12,802 nucleotides of DNA, taken from the NCBI GenBank assembly GCA_905479545.1, contig CAJQNE010000406.1, forward strand, positions 1 to 12,802, in the 5' to 3' direction. The position numbers and the translations under genes are program-made. The notes under the pieces were generated by a model. The model did not search any database. It saw only the letters and a program-made list of their open reading frames with translations, and had not been told where the DNA came from. This document shows, in pieces, positions 1 through 7,992 of this stretch (positions are counted from its first letter, which is position 1; each line of letters starts with the position of its first letter). This stretch comes from an uncultured Gammaproteobacteria bacterium. GTDB taxonomy: Bacteria; Pseudomonadota; Gammaproteobacteria; CAJQNE01.

Positions 1-1
1 T

Positions 2-112
2 AACAGACTACTGCTAGGCTGGATTGGTTTCCTTAGCGGTAGCATAGCGGCAGTAGATCGGCGTCGCGAGCTGTCACTTACCTACCGAACGATACCAAGA
101 GTGGAAGAATGA
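2..112 (+). CDS. 3' end of an unidentified upstream gene
   Basis: The frame is open from the left edge for 36 codons and ends in TGA at 110-112. That stop overlaps the ATG of the cardiolipin synthase gene (ATGA arrangement), as is typical of translationally coupled genes in one operon. The visible C-terminal tail contains AAVDRRRELS. I do not recognise it with confidence. A tail of this kind is reminiscent of endonuclease/exonuclease/phosphatase-family proteins, which can neighbour cls genes, but the Ser-Asp-His expected after LS in that family is not present (it reads SLT). The identity is therefore open. The coding call rests on the open frame and the stop/start overlap only. Confidence 0.45.
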   Translation, partial: NRLLLGWIGFLSGSIAAVDRRRELSLTYRTIPRVEE

Positions 113-1596
113 GTACCGGGACATTAGTTCTGATTTTATTAGCAGTTTTAACGCTTCACGTTGTGTTGTCGCTGTGGGCGATCGGCCACGCGTTATTGAA
201 TAAAGAAAATCCGCGTTCGGTAATGGGCTGGGCATTTTTTTTGGTGGGTTTGCCCCTGCTAGGGCCGCTGTTCTACCGGATGTTTGGCATAAACCGTGTG
301 CAGCGCCGCGCGATGAAGTTGCTGAACCAACACGATGGCGCAGACTATTCGACCGGCTTTGGTAGTGATGTTGACAATAAACCGCCAAAGCGTGAACCGG
401 GCAAAAAAAATTCGAACAGTGGTGATGTAAAAGCCCTGGAACAGCGGCAGCTTGACAAATTGTTGCCATTAGCCAATAGCTGCGCGGGAATTACCGGGCT
501 GGCACTGACTCACGGCAACCAGGTTGAGCTACTACATTGTGGCACTGAAGCATTTCCGGCGATGCTCGAAGAAATCGAAGCTGCTGAGCATTATGTGCTG
601 CTGCAAAGCTACATTTTCGCTATCGACAATATAGGCCAGCAAATCACCAATGCGCTACTAGCGGCACAGGAGCGCGGAGTAGAAGTTCGGGTGCTTATTG
701 ATGGCATGGGTGAGTGGCAACAGCTGCCAATTACCAGCTGGAAGCTACGGCGTAAGGGAATTAGTGTTGCCCGGTTTATCCCGATTAAATTTTTCTTACC
801 ACCGCTGCGGGTTAACTTGCGCAACCACCGGAAATTGCTGGTGGTTGATGGCAAAGTTGCATTTACTGGTGGTGTGAATGTCATTGATGACCATTGGCCA
901 AAGCCCGATGGAGTAACGAATACTCAGGATATTCACTTTCGCGTTCGTGGCCCGGTCTGTAATCAACTGCAGAGCGCATTCGCTGCCGACTGGGAATTTG
1001 CTTGCCAGGAGCCGCTGAAAATTTCGCTGCATGGCACAGAAGAACCGCACGGCGAAACGTTGGCAAGAGTAATAACCGATGTACCGGTGCGCGGTGAGCT
1101 CGGGCTTTTGCGGGCATATATCGCTGCCATCAACGCGGCGACGGACTCAATCCGAATTTTCACACCGTATTTCCTACCGCCCGAAGCACTGAGCTCGGCG
1201 CTATCTGCAGCGGCGCTGCGAGGTGTCAGAATTGATATTATCGTGCCGTCCAAAATTGACCATAAGGTCGTTGAATGGGGCTGCCAACGGTTTTACAGCG
1301 ATTTGTATCCGTTCGGCATACGATTGTGGCAGCAGCCGCCGCCATTCGCGCACACCAAAATGCTGGTGGTCGATCAAAGTTACGCGCTGGTTGGTTCCTG
1401 TAATCTCGACCCACGCAGCCTTGAACTAAACTTTGAAATGAATATCGAGCTGTATGACGGCGCCGCCTGTAAACCGCTGATCGAATTTTTTGATGAGCGA
1501 TTAGAAAAATCAACGGCCTTGCAGCCAAGTAGCGAGCTTTCAACCTTGCAGCAATTGAAGTGCTCGTTGGGCTGGATGCTGTCTCCGTATTTGTAG
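109..1596 (+). CDS. cls: Cardiolipin synthase (ClsA-like, phospholipase D superfamily)
   Basis: Membrane enzyme that makes cardiolipin by transferring a phosphatidyl group between two phosphatidylglycerol molecules. At 495 aa it is close to E. coli ClsA. Residues about 4-26 and 37-58 are hydrophobic and form the N-terminal membrane anchor typical of ClsA rather than ClsB. Two HxKxxxxD catalytic motifs are intact: H240/K242/D247, followed by GGVN, and H415/K417/D422, followed by GSCNLDPRS. A charged linker rich in Lys/Pro/Asn (about 85-110) separates the anchor from the catalytic part. The ATG overlaps the TGA of the preceding frame and GGAAG lies directly upstream, so translational coupling is likely. 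The family call is firm; that PG is the co-substrate is family knowledge. Confidence 0.95.
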   Translation: MSTGTLVLILLAVLTLHVVLSLWAIGHALLNKENPRSVMGWAFFLVGLPLLGPLFYRMFGINRVQRRAMKLLNQHDGADYSTGFGSDVDNKPPKREPGKKNSNSGDVKALEQRQLDKLLPLANSCAGITGLALTHGNQVELLHCGTEAFPAMLEEIEAAEHYVLLQSYIFAIDNIGQQITNALLAAQERGVEVRVLIDGMGEWQQLPITSWKLRRKGISVARFIPIKFFLPPLRVNLRNHRKLLVVDGKVAFTGGVNVIDDHWPKPDGVTNTQDIHFRVRGPVCNQLQSAFAADWEFACQEPLKISLHGTEEPHGETLARVITDVPVRGELGLLRAYIAAINAATDSIRIFTPYFLPPEALSSALSAAALRGVRIDIIVPSKIDHKVVEWGCQRFYSDLYPFGIRLWQQPPPFAHTKMLVVDQSYALVGSCNLDPRSLELNFEMNIELYDGAACKPLIEFFDERLEKSTALQPSSELSTLQQLKCSLGWMLSPYL

Positions 1597-2066
1597 TGTC
1601 CGTCGTTCCCCTGGCTGTGCAGGTCGGGTTGTTTGCTGAAACTAAAATGCCTGTTAGTTCGCCACGATTGAACGCACTGTGCCGTCCTTATATTCACTAT
1701 CAGGCCATTATCCGATAGCCAACTTCCGGTAAAAAAGTTAGCTGGTGCTGCCTCTTATTAGTGCTGAGCGCGCACCGTTAAAGCGCGAAAACCCTAACAA
1801 TTTCAATAATTTTGGTGCGAAAAAACGGCTGTGAAGCGTAATGGCCGGCTAAATGGTGCAATAGCAGCGGTTTTTCCAGTTTTACAGGCCGTTGGCACAA
1901 CAAATGCTTGACTAACACTGTCGTAGTGTCGGTTTAGATTAGTCGGTGCTGACGAGTGTGGCCCGCGAGGGCCTATTGCCTCTTGTTCACGTAACTGACG
2001 CACTACTGAAATAGCATGTGCTGGAACTGAAACCGGGGGCGAACAACGATAGGGTGGAATTTAGAT
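1597..2066. other. 470-bp intergenic region without a recognisable gene
   Basis: No convincing coding frame, tRNA or Rho-independent terminator was found between cls and the hemerythrin gene. What can be seen: an imperfect inverted repeat, AAAAACgGCTG at 1821-1831 against CAGCgGTTTTT at 1865-1875; a TTGACT box with nested dyads at 1908-1944 (listed separately); and a small perfect hairpin GGCCC-gcga-GGGCC at 1960-1973. An untranslated leader or a small RNA is possible but not demonstrated. Confidence 0.5.
1908..1944 (+). promoter_or_regulatory. Candidate promoter/operator upstream of the hemerythrin gene
   Basis: A good -35 box, TTGACT, lies at 1908-1913, but no good -10 box follows at 16-18 bp; the nearest AT-rich hexamers are further downstream around 1933-1940. 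Within the spacer is a perfect dyad ACACT-gtcgt-AGTGT (1915-1929). It is nested inside a second pair, GACTAA at 1910-1915 and TTAGTC at 1939-1944. A weak -10 with dyads over the promoter would fit a regulated promoter. This is inferred from pattern only. Confidence 0.25.
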
Positions 2067-2630
2067 ATGAAATTGAACTCAATAGACCCACAAAAGAACG
2101 TTGATGCATCTTCGGTTAATCAGGAGCCGGGCAAGGGTGTCAATCGCACACCGATTGAAAGTGTGCTCGAGGTAATCCATGCGGAACACGAAATTATTAA
2201 GTCGCTAATGGTTGAGCTGGAAAGTGAACACCGACCGTCCGTGCGCACGGACTTATTCCGGCGCTTACAAGTGAAGCTGCTCTGCCATGTGCACGCTGAA
2301 AATAGTGTTATTTTTTGCCACCTCAGCCGTTACGAAGACGCCGTTGACTTTGTTTCCGAGCACCAGCTTGGCCACCAGGAGATTGCTGCGGCAGCTGATA
2401 CGATAAATTCTCTCGATGGTGGAGCAAAGTCCTGGAATCAGTTGTTTAGTAAATTCGTTGGCCTGGTCGAGAGTCACATTGTTGGCACTGAAGACTCACT
2501 GTTTGCCTTGGTTAATAGCTATTTCAGTGATAAACACCGGGAAACGCTGGCTAGTCAATATCGCTGGGCCGCTTATCGCCACTATCGTGAAATTCAGGGG
2601 TCCGACTCGCCAGCGCTGCATCGCGTTTGA
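2067..2630 (+). CDS. Hemerythrin HHE cation-binding domain protein
   Basis: Predicted cytoplasmic four-helix bundle that binds a non-haem di-iron centre. Such proteins sense or store O2, handle NO or iron, or protect against oxidative stress. Candidate ligands appear in the order expected for the fold: H38/H41, H74-x3-E78, H99/H103, and H137 followed by E142/D143. The last motif is H-x4-E rather than the usual H-x3-E, so either E142 shifts register or D143 takes part. The first 28 residues are polar and probably disordered; there is no signal peptide. AGGGTGGA at 2051-2058 is a good ribosome site 8 nt before the ATG. It is convergent with murI, 20 bp away. The physiological role cannot be read from the sequence. 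Confidence 0.85.
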   Translation: MKLNSIDPQKNVDASSVNQEPGKGVNRTPIESVLEVIHAEHEIIKSLMVELESEHRPSVRTDLFRRLQVKLLCHVHAENSVIFCHLSRYEDAVDFVSEHQLGHQEIAAAADTINSLDGGAKSWNQLFSKFVGLVESHIVGTEDSLFALVNSYFSDKHRETLASQYRWAAYRHYREIQGSDSPALHRV

Positions 2631-2650
2631 TAAGTAACCCTAACGCCCCG

Positions 2651-3508
2651 CTATTCGGGTTGAGTCGCTGACTGGTGATTTAGTTTGAATTGCGGGGGTA
2701 AACGGCTAACCTCTACCGGCTCGCCGAGCCAGTCAGGGGCAAGCCGTTGAGCCAGTGCCTGGTTGCCGCTGGTATGTAGCGATAGTTGCGGCAGGCTGTG
2801 GTTGCTCGCCAGCTGGCCATCTTGTAGTCGACGAGCCAACTGGCGGGCCACTGCCTCACCGGTGTCGATAATCTGCACGGCGGAACCCATCACGTCACTA
2901 ACCTGAGCCTTAATAAGCGGGTAATGGGTGCAGCCGAGTACCAATGTATCAACACTAGCCGTACGCAGTGGTGCCAGCAGGTTTTCTAACAGTGTCCGGC
3001 TACCCGCAATGTCGCCGGCTTCTATTAGTTCTACTAATCCGGGGCAGGGCTGGGTGATGACTTTAGTCTCACTCGCGAATTTACCCAGCAGTGCCGCAAA
3101 CCGCGCACTGGCTAACGTGCCAGTGGTAGCCATCACGCCGACAATGCCGTTTTTGGTTGCTGCTGCAGCGGGTTTAACGGCCGGTTCCATGCCAACAATC
3201 GGTAGCGAATAACACTCGCGCAAGTAGGAAGCGGCGGCCGCGGTGGCGGTATTGCAGGCGATTACAATCGCTTTGCAGTCTTGCTCTATTAGCCAGTCGC
3301 TAATCTTTTCGCAGCGCTCGCGTATCTGCTCCGGCGATTTGTCGCCATAGGGTGCCCAGGCAGAGTCGGCGACCATTAACAGTGATTCCTGCGGTAGCAG
3401 GCGACGAATTTCACGGGCAACCGAAAGCCCGCCCAGACCGGAATCAAGCAGGCCAATGGGGCTATCAGCGGACTGTAGGGATGTTTTTGCAGGTATGGGG
3501 CTGAGCAT
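2651..3508 (-). CDS. murI: Glutamate racemase
   Basis: Cytoplasmic cofactor-independent enzyme that converts L-glutamate to D-glutamate for peptidoglycan. The hallmarks are intact: GLLDSGLGG near the N-terminus (D22, S23), the catalytic cysteine C85 in ACNTATA, and the second catalytic cysteine C193 in GCTHYP with H195. With the ATG at 3508 the protein is 285 aa, the usual size. The frame remains open upstream to an ATG at 3583, but that would add 25 residues not expected before the conserved core and would run over the trmH promoter region. No clear Shine-Dalgarno precedes 3508, so the start is chosen by homology. Divergent from trmH. Confidence 0.95.
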   Translation of the reverse strand: MLSPIPAKTSLQSADSPIGLLDSGLGGLSVAREIRRLLPQESLLMVADSAWAPYGDKSPEQIRERCEKISDWLIEQDCKAIVIACNTATAAAASYLRECYSLPIVGMEPAVKPAAAATKNGIVGVMATTGTLASARFAALLGKFASETKVITQPCPGLVELIEAGDIAGSRTLLENLLAPLRTASVDTLVLGCTHYPLIKAQVSDVMGSAVQIIDTGEAVARQLARRLQDGQLASNHSLPQLSLHTSGNQALAQRLAPDWLGEPVEVSRLPPQFKLNHQSATQPE

Positions 3509-3588
3509 AGGGTAGGAGCATGGTATGGTCTGGCAAAGAATACAACTCCCTGTGGCCGCAGCCGGTCTGTAAACCGTATACAACCATT

Positions 3589-4302
3589 ATGTCACCTGAA
3601 CGCTACGCAAAATTATCTGCGGTATTGGACAACCGTCAGCCGGATTTAACAGTGCTGATGGAGGGGATTCATAAACCTCATAATCTGGCGGCAGTAGCCC
3701 GAACCGCCGATGCGGTCGGTGTCGGCAAGCTGCATGCTGTTTTTGCCAGTAGTAAAACCGGTTTTGGCCGGGTTAATGCTGCTAGCGGAGTGCGGCGTTT
3801 CGTCGCTGTGCAGTCGCACGAAAATATTGAGCTGGCTGTGACGGCACTTAAAGCGAAAGGGCTGCGGGTATTAGTCACAGCGCTTACTGATGAGGCGGTG
3901 AATTACCGTGACGTCGATTACACCCGGCCAACCGCGATAGTGACGGGCAATGAGCTGGAGGGTATTAGTGATACCGCTTTGGCGTTGGCGGATGAGGTGG
4001 TGCATATCCCTATGACGGGCGCCGTGCAGTCACTGAATGTGTCGGTGGCTGCTGCGCTGATGTTGTTTGAAGCTAAGCATCAACGCGAAAAAGCCGGCAT
4101 GTACGGCGAATGTAAAATTGCTGAATCACGGCGACAGCAACTGCTGTTTCAGTGGCTGCACCCGCAAGTCGCGACCTACTGTGATCGGCATAAAATGCCG
4201 TATCCGGCGATGGATGATCAGGGCTTTATTGCCGAAAAACTTCAGGACCGGGCGGTGAATACCACAACGTTGGCATCGTTTAATGCTGACATGGGTTTGT
4301 GA
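3589..4302 (+). CDS. trmH: tRNA (guanosine-18-2'-O-)-methyltransferase
   Basis: SPOUT-class methyltransferase that uses S-adenosylmethionine to methylate G18 in the tRNA D-loop. The N-terminus aligns directly with E. coli TrmH (shared RQPDLTV and HKPHN), which fixes the start at 3589 and gives 237 aa. An upstream in-frame ATG at 3520 would add 23 unrelated residues and its ribosome site (TAGGAG) sits only 1 nt away, so it is rejected. Motif 1 carries N32 and the catalytic R38 in the ARTADAVGV stretch. Motif 2 is GNELEG at 120-125. Motif 3, the SAM-binding knot, is at 140-157 (contains QSLNVSVA). The C-terminal helix region has AGMY as in TrmH. Confidence 0.95.
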   Translation: MSPERYAKLSAVLDNRQPDLTVLMEGIHKPHNLAAVARTADAVGVGKLHAVFASSKTGFGRVNAASGVRRFVAVQSHENIELAVTALKAKGLRVLVTALTDEAVNYRDVDYTRPTAIVTGNELEGISDTALALADEVVHIPMTGAVQSLNVSVAAALMLFEAKHQREKAGMYGECKIAESRRQQLLFQWLHPQVATYCDRHKMPYPAMDDQGFIAEKLQDRAVNTTTLASFNADMGL

Positions 4303-4310
4303 CGCGCTAT

Positions 4311-4330
4311 GATGGCAGCATCGTTTTTTT
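4311..4330 (+). terminator. Weak terminator/attenuator-like hairpin after trmH
   Basis: GATG-gcag-CATC is followed within 1 nt by seven T residues, 8 nt after the trmH stop codon. The stem has only four Watson-Crick pairs, extendable by one wobble pair. It may reduce rather than stop read-through into the acyl-CoA dehydrogenase gene 41 bp downstream of trmH. Confidence 0.35.
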
Positions 4331-4343
4331 CAGTGGTTAAGCA

Positions 4344-5507
4344 ATGAACGCCCAAGTACACAACTCCCAGCCAGATGATGCCGAATTAGAGCTGTTTCGC
4401 GACAACGTAAAACGCTTTATCCAAGTTGAAATTCTGCCGCATTATGAGGCTTGGGAAGCCGCCGAAATATTTCCGCGCGAGCTGTGGAATAAATTCGGTG
4501 AGCAAGGTTTTCTGGCCGTCGACGTGCCGGAGCAGTGGGGCGGTTTTGACACCAGCTTCCACTACCCGCTGGTTATCGTCGAAGAGTTAATGCGCGCTAA
4601 CTGCGGCGCGCTGGGCTCATCGGTAATGGTGCACTCGGATATCGTTGCCCACTATGTGTTGAATCGCGGCACTGATGAGCAGCGCGCTCATTACCTGCCA
4701 AAAATGGTGAGTGGTGAGTGTATTGGCGCGGTAGCGATGACCGAGCCGGGGGCGGGCAGTGATCTACAAGGTATCCGGACTACCGCTCGCCGCGAGGGCG
4801 ATGAGTGGGTCATTAATGGCAGCAAAACCTTTATTACTAATGGCCAACACTGTGATTTAGTGGTGGTAGTAGCCCGCACCGATATGAGCGTTTCGGGTGC
4901 CAAGGGCACAACGCTGTTTTTGGTAGACGCCGATGCCGCTGGCTTCGCCCGTGGCCGCAATCTAGAAAAAATTGGTCTGCACTGCGGCGATACCTCTGAG
5001 CTATTTTTTGAAGATGTGCGGGTACCGGACAGCGCAGTATTGGGTGAGGTTGGCAAAGGCTTCGCAGTGCTAATGGGCGAGCTAGCCCGCGAGCGACTGG
5101 TACTGGCAGTCAGTGCGGTTGCCGCAGCTGAGGGTTTGTTGCTTGAAACAGCTAGTTACGTGAAAGAGCGCAAAGCCTTCGGTGCGCCTTTGGCGGCCCT
5201 GCAGAACACCAAATTTAAAATGGCTGAAATGGCGACCGACGTGCGAGTGAATCGGGCTTTCGTTAACGAATGTATTGAAAAATTTATCCGTGGGGCGCTG
5301 GACGTATCGAGCGTCAGCATGGCGAAGCTCGCCTCTACCGAGATGCAAAACCGTGTGGCCGATGGTTGCCTGCAGCTTTATGGCGGTTACGGCTATATGC
5401 GTGAATATGGCGTATCCCGGGCGTTCACCGATGCACGAATTCAGCGAATTTACGGTGGTACCTCAGAAATTATGAAAGAGCTGATTAGTCGTGATGTACT
5501 GAAATAA
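4344..5507 (+). CDS. Acyl-CoA dehydrogenase (long-chain/isovaleryl-like)
   Basis: FAD enzyme that introduces the alpha-beta double bond into an acyl-CoA, passing electrons to electron-transfer flavoprotein. The 387-aa length and domain order are standard: N-terminal helical domain (about 10-125), middle beta domain opening with the signature VAMTEPGAGSDL (130-141), and C-terminal helical domain with YGGYGY and IQRIYGGTSEI. The position where medium- and short-chain enzymes have the catalytic Glu (YEGT) is Gly here (Y370-G371-G372-T373). Instead E250 in ARERLVLA matches the helix-G catalytic Glu of the long-chain and isovaleryl-CoA dehydrogenases. It therefore should be active and belongs to that branch; the exact acyl chain cannot be told. 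No strong ribosome site is visible. Confidence 0.93.
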   Translation: MNAQVHNSQPDDAELELFRDNVKRFIQVEILPHYEAWEAAEIFPRELWNKFGEQGFLAVDVPEQWGGFDTSFHYPLVIVEELMRANCGALGSSVMVHSDIVAHYVLNRGTDEQRAHYLPKMVSGECIGAVAMTEPGAGSDLQGIRTTARREGDEWVINGSKTFITNGQHCDLVVVVARTDMSVSGAKGTTLFLVDADAAGFARGRNLEKIGLHCGDTSELFFEDVRVPDSAVLGEVGKGFAVLMGELARERLVLAVSAVAAAEGLLLETASYVKERKAFGAPLAALQNTKFKMAEMATDVRVNRAFVNECIEKFIRGALDVSSVSMAKLASTEMQNRVADGCLQLYGGYGYMREYGVSRAFTDARIQRIYGGTSEIMKELISRDVLK

Positions 5508-5605
5508 TGGCTTGCTAGCCTCAGCGTACAGCTCAGCGTGTACCACTAAGATCAACTCACTATTAGTGTAAATTCCTAAGCAATTACTAACCAACAATTC
5601 TAACG

Positions 5606-7354
5606 ATGGCGGGTCTCATGTCGAACAAAATTAAAGTCGAAAAACCACTGGTAATTCTACACGGCGATGAGATGGCACAGATCGCCTTTGACCGCGTGTT
5701 GGAGCAGTTTGTAACCAGCAAGCTCGATATTGAGCTGGTGGAGTTTGACCTTTCGGCAGAGCAGCGGTTGCTGACCAATGGCGACATTATTCGTGATTCG
5801 ATTGAAGCGCTGAAACAATACGGCGTTGGCGTCAAGAACGCGGGCATGACAGTAAACCGCAGCCAGCTCAATGAGCTGCTGGCGAAACACCCCGGCATCA
5901 ATGAGAAGAAGCTCGATAAGCTGGCGACTAAATCACCGAATGGTGCGATTCGTAAAGGTATTGCCGGCAATATCACCCGGGAAGATATTAACTTCACCAA
6001 TATCAAAAACGCGCCGCCGGAGTGGGTTGGTCGTGATATTGAAGTGGATACGATGGATACCGGCGGTAACAAAGAGAGTGCCAATGCGCTGTCGGCAGCG
6101 ACTGGCGTGGCCAAGGTACTGTTTGTTGGCGCCAGTGGCGATCCGGTGGAGTTGCACCGTAGGGTTATTAATAAAGGTGACCCTTGGTTATTTGCCACCA
6201 ATGACATTGAAAAAGTACGCGCCTGGGCGCACCGGTTTTTCCAACGGGCGCTGGATGAAAAGCGCGATATTTACCTTGGCTTAAAAGATACGGTAATTCC
6301 CGGTTACGACGGTGTGATGCGCACTGCCATTGAAACGATTTATCGTTCTGAATATGCCGATAAAGTCAAAGCTGCAGGGCTGAATTATCACTATGAGCTT
6401 ATTGACGCGCAGGCGGCACGAATTGTTGCCAACCCGCCAGAGCGCTGCCTTTGGGGCGTGCCGGAAAACACCTCGGGCCGGAAACTTTACAAGTTGGTGG
6501 AGTACCTGAAAGTTCACGGTATTCCTGACCGGGAAAAGCAAATTTCGATCGCCCGTATGAGTGCCGGCGGTGGCGACCAGTACGGCAGCTTCAATATGGA
6601 AGCTGCTGAAGATGGCATCGTAAAAGTGGTCGTCGACGGCGATGAAAAACATGCCCGTACGGTTAAAGCCGGCGATCCCTTACTGTTTATGGCCAACGAA
6701 CGCACGGCCATCAGTGATTGGGTCAGTGATGTATTTCGTGATGCCGCACAGAAGGATAAAGAGGTGTATTTCGGCCTGAAACGCGAATACATGGAATACG
6801 ACGATGTGTTCAGTGACGTCATTGTAGAGGCGCGTCAGCGGCTAGCCGAAGACGGTAGTACGGTACCGGCATTCATGATTATGCGGCCATCGTCGCAGCT
6901 GAAAAAGATGATATCCGACCCGCCGCGTAACGCTTTATACCCGGCGCTTAATTTAGACGGTGATATCTTTTCGGATATATCAGCCGCATTGGGGGGCAGC
7001 CTGGCAACCGCCAGCTCCATTATTTCCAGCGTCGATGGCACCATGCTATTCGAAGCCCCGCACGGCACCGCGCACGACCTATATTTGAAGTACCAGGAGT
7101 CCGACGGCAAAGTGGCACACTTCAACTCCTCGGCGCTGCTTTATGCCTTGGCCAATGCCTTGGAAGTGCTGGGCAATCGTGATGATAATCCAGAGTTGTT
7201 GGCTTACTCAGACAATATAAAACAGGCGCTGATAGCTACGGTTGCGCAGGGCACGATCACTGGCGATATTAAGGGCAAAACTACCGATCCGGACAACGAG
7301 AAGCTGGTGGACATGTTTGGCTTTTTGGATGCGGTTGAGGCGAATTTGGCTTAG
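5606..7354 (+). CDS. icd: Isocitrate dehydrogenase, long form with internal duplication
   Basis: TCA-cycle enzyme: oxidative decarboxylation of isocitrate to 2-oxoglutarate. It resembles the eukaryote-like (type II) homodimeric IDHs, not the 740-aa monomeric class, but is about 160 residues too long. Substrate residues of human IDH1 have counterparts at constant offset: S110, N112, R116 and R125 (human S94, N96, R100, R109). K227 and the Asp in the ELIDAQ stretch match K212 and D252; D453 and D457 match D275 and D279. The extra length is a second copy of the clasp/small-domain segment: about 152-280 and 322-446, with GDPxLFxxN at 191 and 356 and YxGLK ending at K227 and K392, both 165 residues apart. 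After HGT (486-488) the residues D491 and L492 replace the Arg-His that bind the NADP 2'-phosphate, suggesting NAD. The start may instead be the in-frame ATG at 5618; neither has a clear ribosome site. Confidence 0.88.
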   Translation: MAGLMSNKIKVEKPLVILHGDEMAQIAFDRVLEQFVTSKLDIELVEFDLSAEQRLLTNGDIIRDSIEALKQYGVGVKNAGMTVNRSQLNELLAKHPGINEKKLDKLATKSPNGAIRKGIAGNITREDINFTNIKNAPPEWVGRDIEVDTMDTGGNKESANALSAATGVAKVLFVGASGDPVELHRRVINKGDPWLFATNDIEKVRAWAHRFFQRALDEKRDIYLGLKDTVIPGYDGVMRTAIETIYRSEYADKVKAAGLNYHYELIDAQAARIVANPPERCLWGVPENTSGRKLYKLVEYLKVHGIPDREKQISIARMSAGGGDQYGSFNMEAAEDGIVKVVVDGDEKHARTVKAGDPLLFMANERTAISDWVSDVFRDAAQKDKEVYFGLKREYMEYDDVFSDVIVEARQRLAEDGSTVPAFMIMRPSSQLKKMISDPPRNALYPALNLDGDIFSDISAALGGSLATASSIISSVDGTMLFEAPHGTAHDLYLKYQESDGKVAHFNSSALLYALANALEVLGNRDDNPELLAYSDNIKQALIATVAQGTITGDIKGKTTDPDNEKLVDMFGFLDAVEANLA

Positions 7355-7410
7355 AGGGGAGGTTTCTAATTGCTAGTTAGGTTTCTAGAGCAATGGCATA
7401 GAAATAATTA

Positions 7411-7992
7411 ATGAATCTGAATAAAGAAATCGCGGAGTTCAAAGAGTCATTTCGCAGTGGAGGTATGCTCACCAAATCTCTCTCTATGTTTGGCTTTGTT
7501 TTCGCCGTTAGCTCAATAACGTCGCTTTCTAGCAAAGTCGTTGAATGGAAAGGCTTTATTCTCGATGCACTCCAGTTCTATCAAAATTATTTCGTCAACC
7601 CGCTCATAACTGGTGCTTCATCTGTAAACCTCCATTATTCTGAGGCAGAAGTTCACGTAGTGACTATAAGCTCCGTTTGCCTTGCCGTCGGAATGCGGCT
7701 GTTGGCAATCGGACAAAAAGCAGCTTTTCAAGAAATAAACTCGCGGTACGATAGCGAGCTGAAGCCTAACTTAAATTTTTATTGGGTCACCGCAATACTG
7801 GTGCCTGTCGGGCTATGGTTATGGTATAGGCTCTCAAACCCTCCAATTCGCACTTGGCTTGTGGCTTTTGTAGCATTATTTTATCCAGTTTTTATAGTTG
7901 TACCGAAAGTTATTATTTCGAAGTTGGGTTATGAAGAATTTGAGAAAAATCGATTCAGCTATATAAAGGGTTACTACACTATATGTTGGTAA
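7411..7992 (+). CDS. Hypothetical multi-pass membrane protein
   Basis: Not recognised. The 193-aa product has four hydrophobic stretches, at about 20-40, 80-98, 122-140 and 146-166, so it is probably an inner-membrane protein. The first about 15 residues are charged (MNLNKEIAEFKESF). Base and codon use are AT-richer than in idh or the transport operon, suggesting transfer. The ATG is preceded only by an AT-rich stretch without a clear ribosome site. The C-terminus (SYIKGYYTICW) ends abruptly, and a different frame that encodes another hydrophobic helix overlaps the stop codon (see 7983-8087), so this may be a frameshifted or truncated version of a five-helix protein. It would be the only gene of the first putative cassette. 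Confidence 0.6.
   Translation: MNLNKEIAEFKESFRSGGMLTKSLSMFGFVFAVSSITSLSSKVVEWKGFILDALQFYQNYFVNPLITGASSVNLHYSEAEVHVVTISSVCLAVGMRLLAIGQKAAFQEINSRYDSELKPNLNFYWVTAILVPVGLWLWYRLSNPPIRTWLVAFVALFYPVFIVVPKVIISKLGYEEFEKNRFSYIKGYYTICW

Noticed and set aside
1819..1877. Imperfect inverted repeat that could be a terminator or small RNA
   Set aside because: The arms are 34 nt apart and the stem has a mismatch in its GC part, so it is not a convincing terminator, and there is no independent sign of an RNA gene.
2641..2659. CCCG-ctatt-CGGG hairpin between the convergent hemerythrin and murI genes
   Set aside because: Only four base pairs and no T-run on either strand, so it was not called as a terminator.
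3509..3583. Extended N-terminus for glutamate racemase starting at 3583
   Set aside because: The added 25 residues have no counterpart in the family, and the 285-aa form from 3508 has the usual length.
3520..3588. Extended N-terminus for trmH starting at the ATG at 3520
   Set aside because: The E. coli TrmH N-terminus aligns from the ATG at 3589, and the ribosome site before 3520 is too close to be used.
5520..5568. Direct repeat CTCAGCGT (5520-5527, 5532-5539) and CACTAA/TTAGTG arms (5544-5568) between the dehydrogenase gene and idh
   Set aside because: Too short, and without a following T-run; neither a terminator nor an operator can be supported.
5587..6207. Long open frame on the minus strand across the idh gene (206 codons)
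   Set aside because: It lies wholly opposite a conserved coding sequence and its Ser/Leu-rich product has no recognisable motif; it is a shadow of codon bias.
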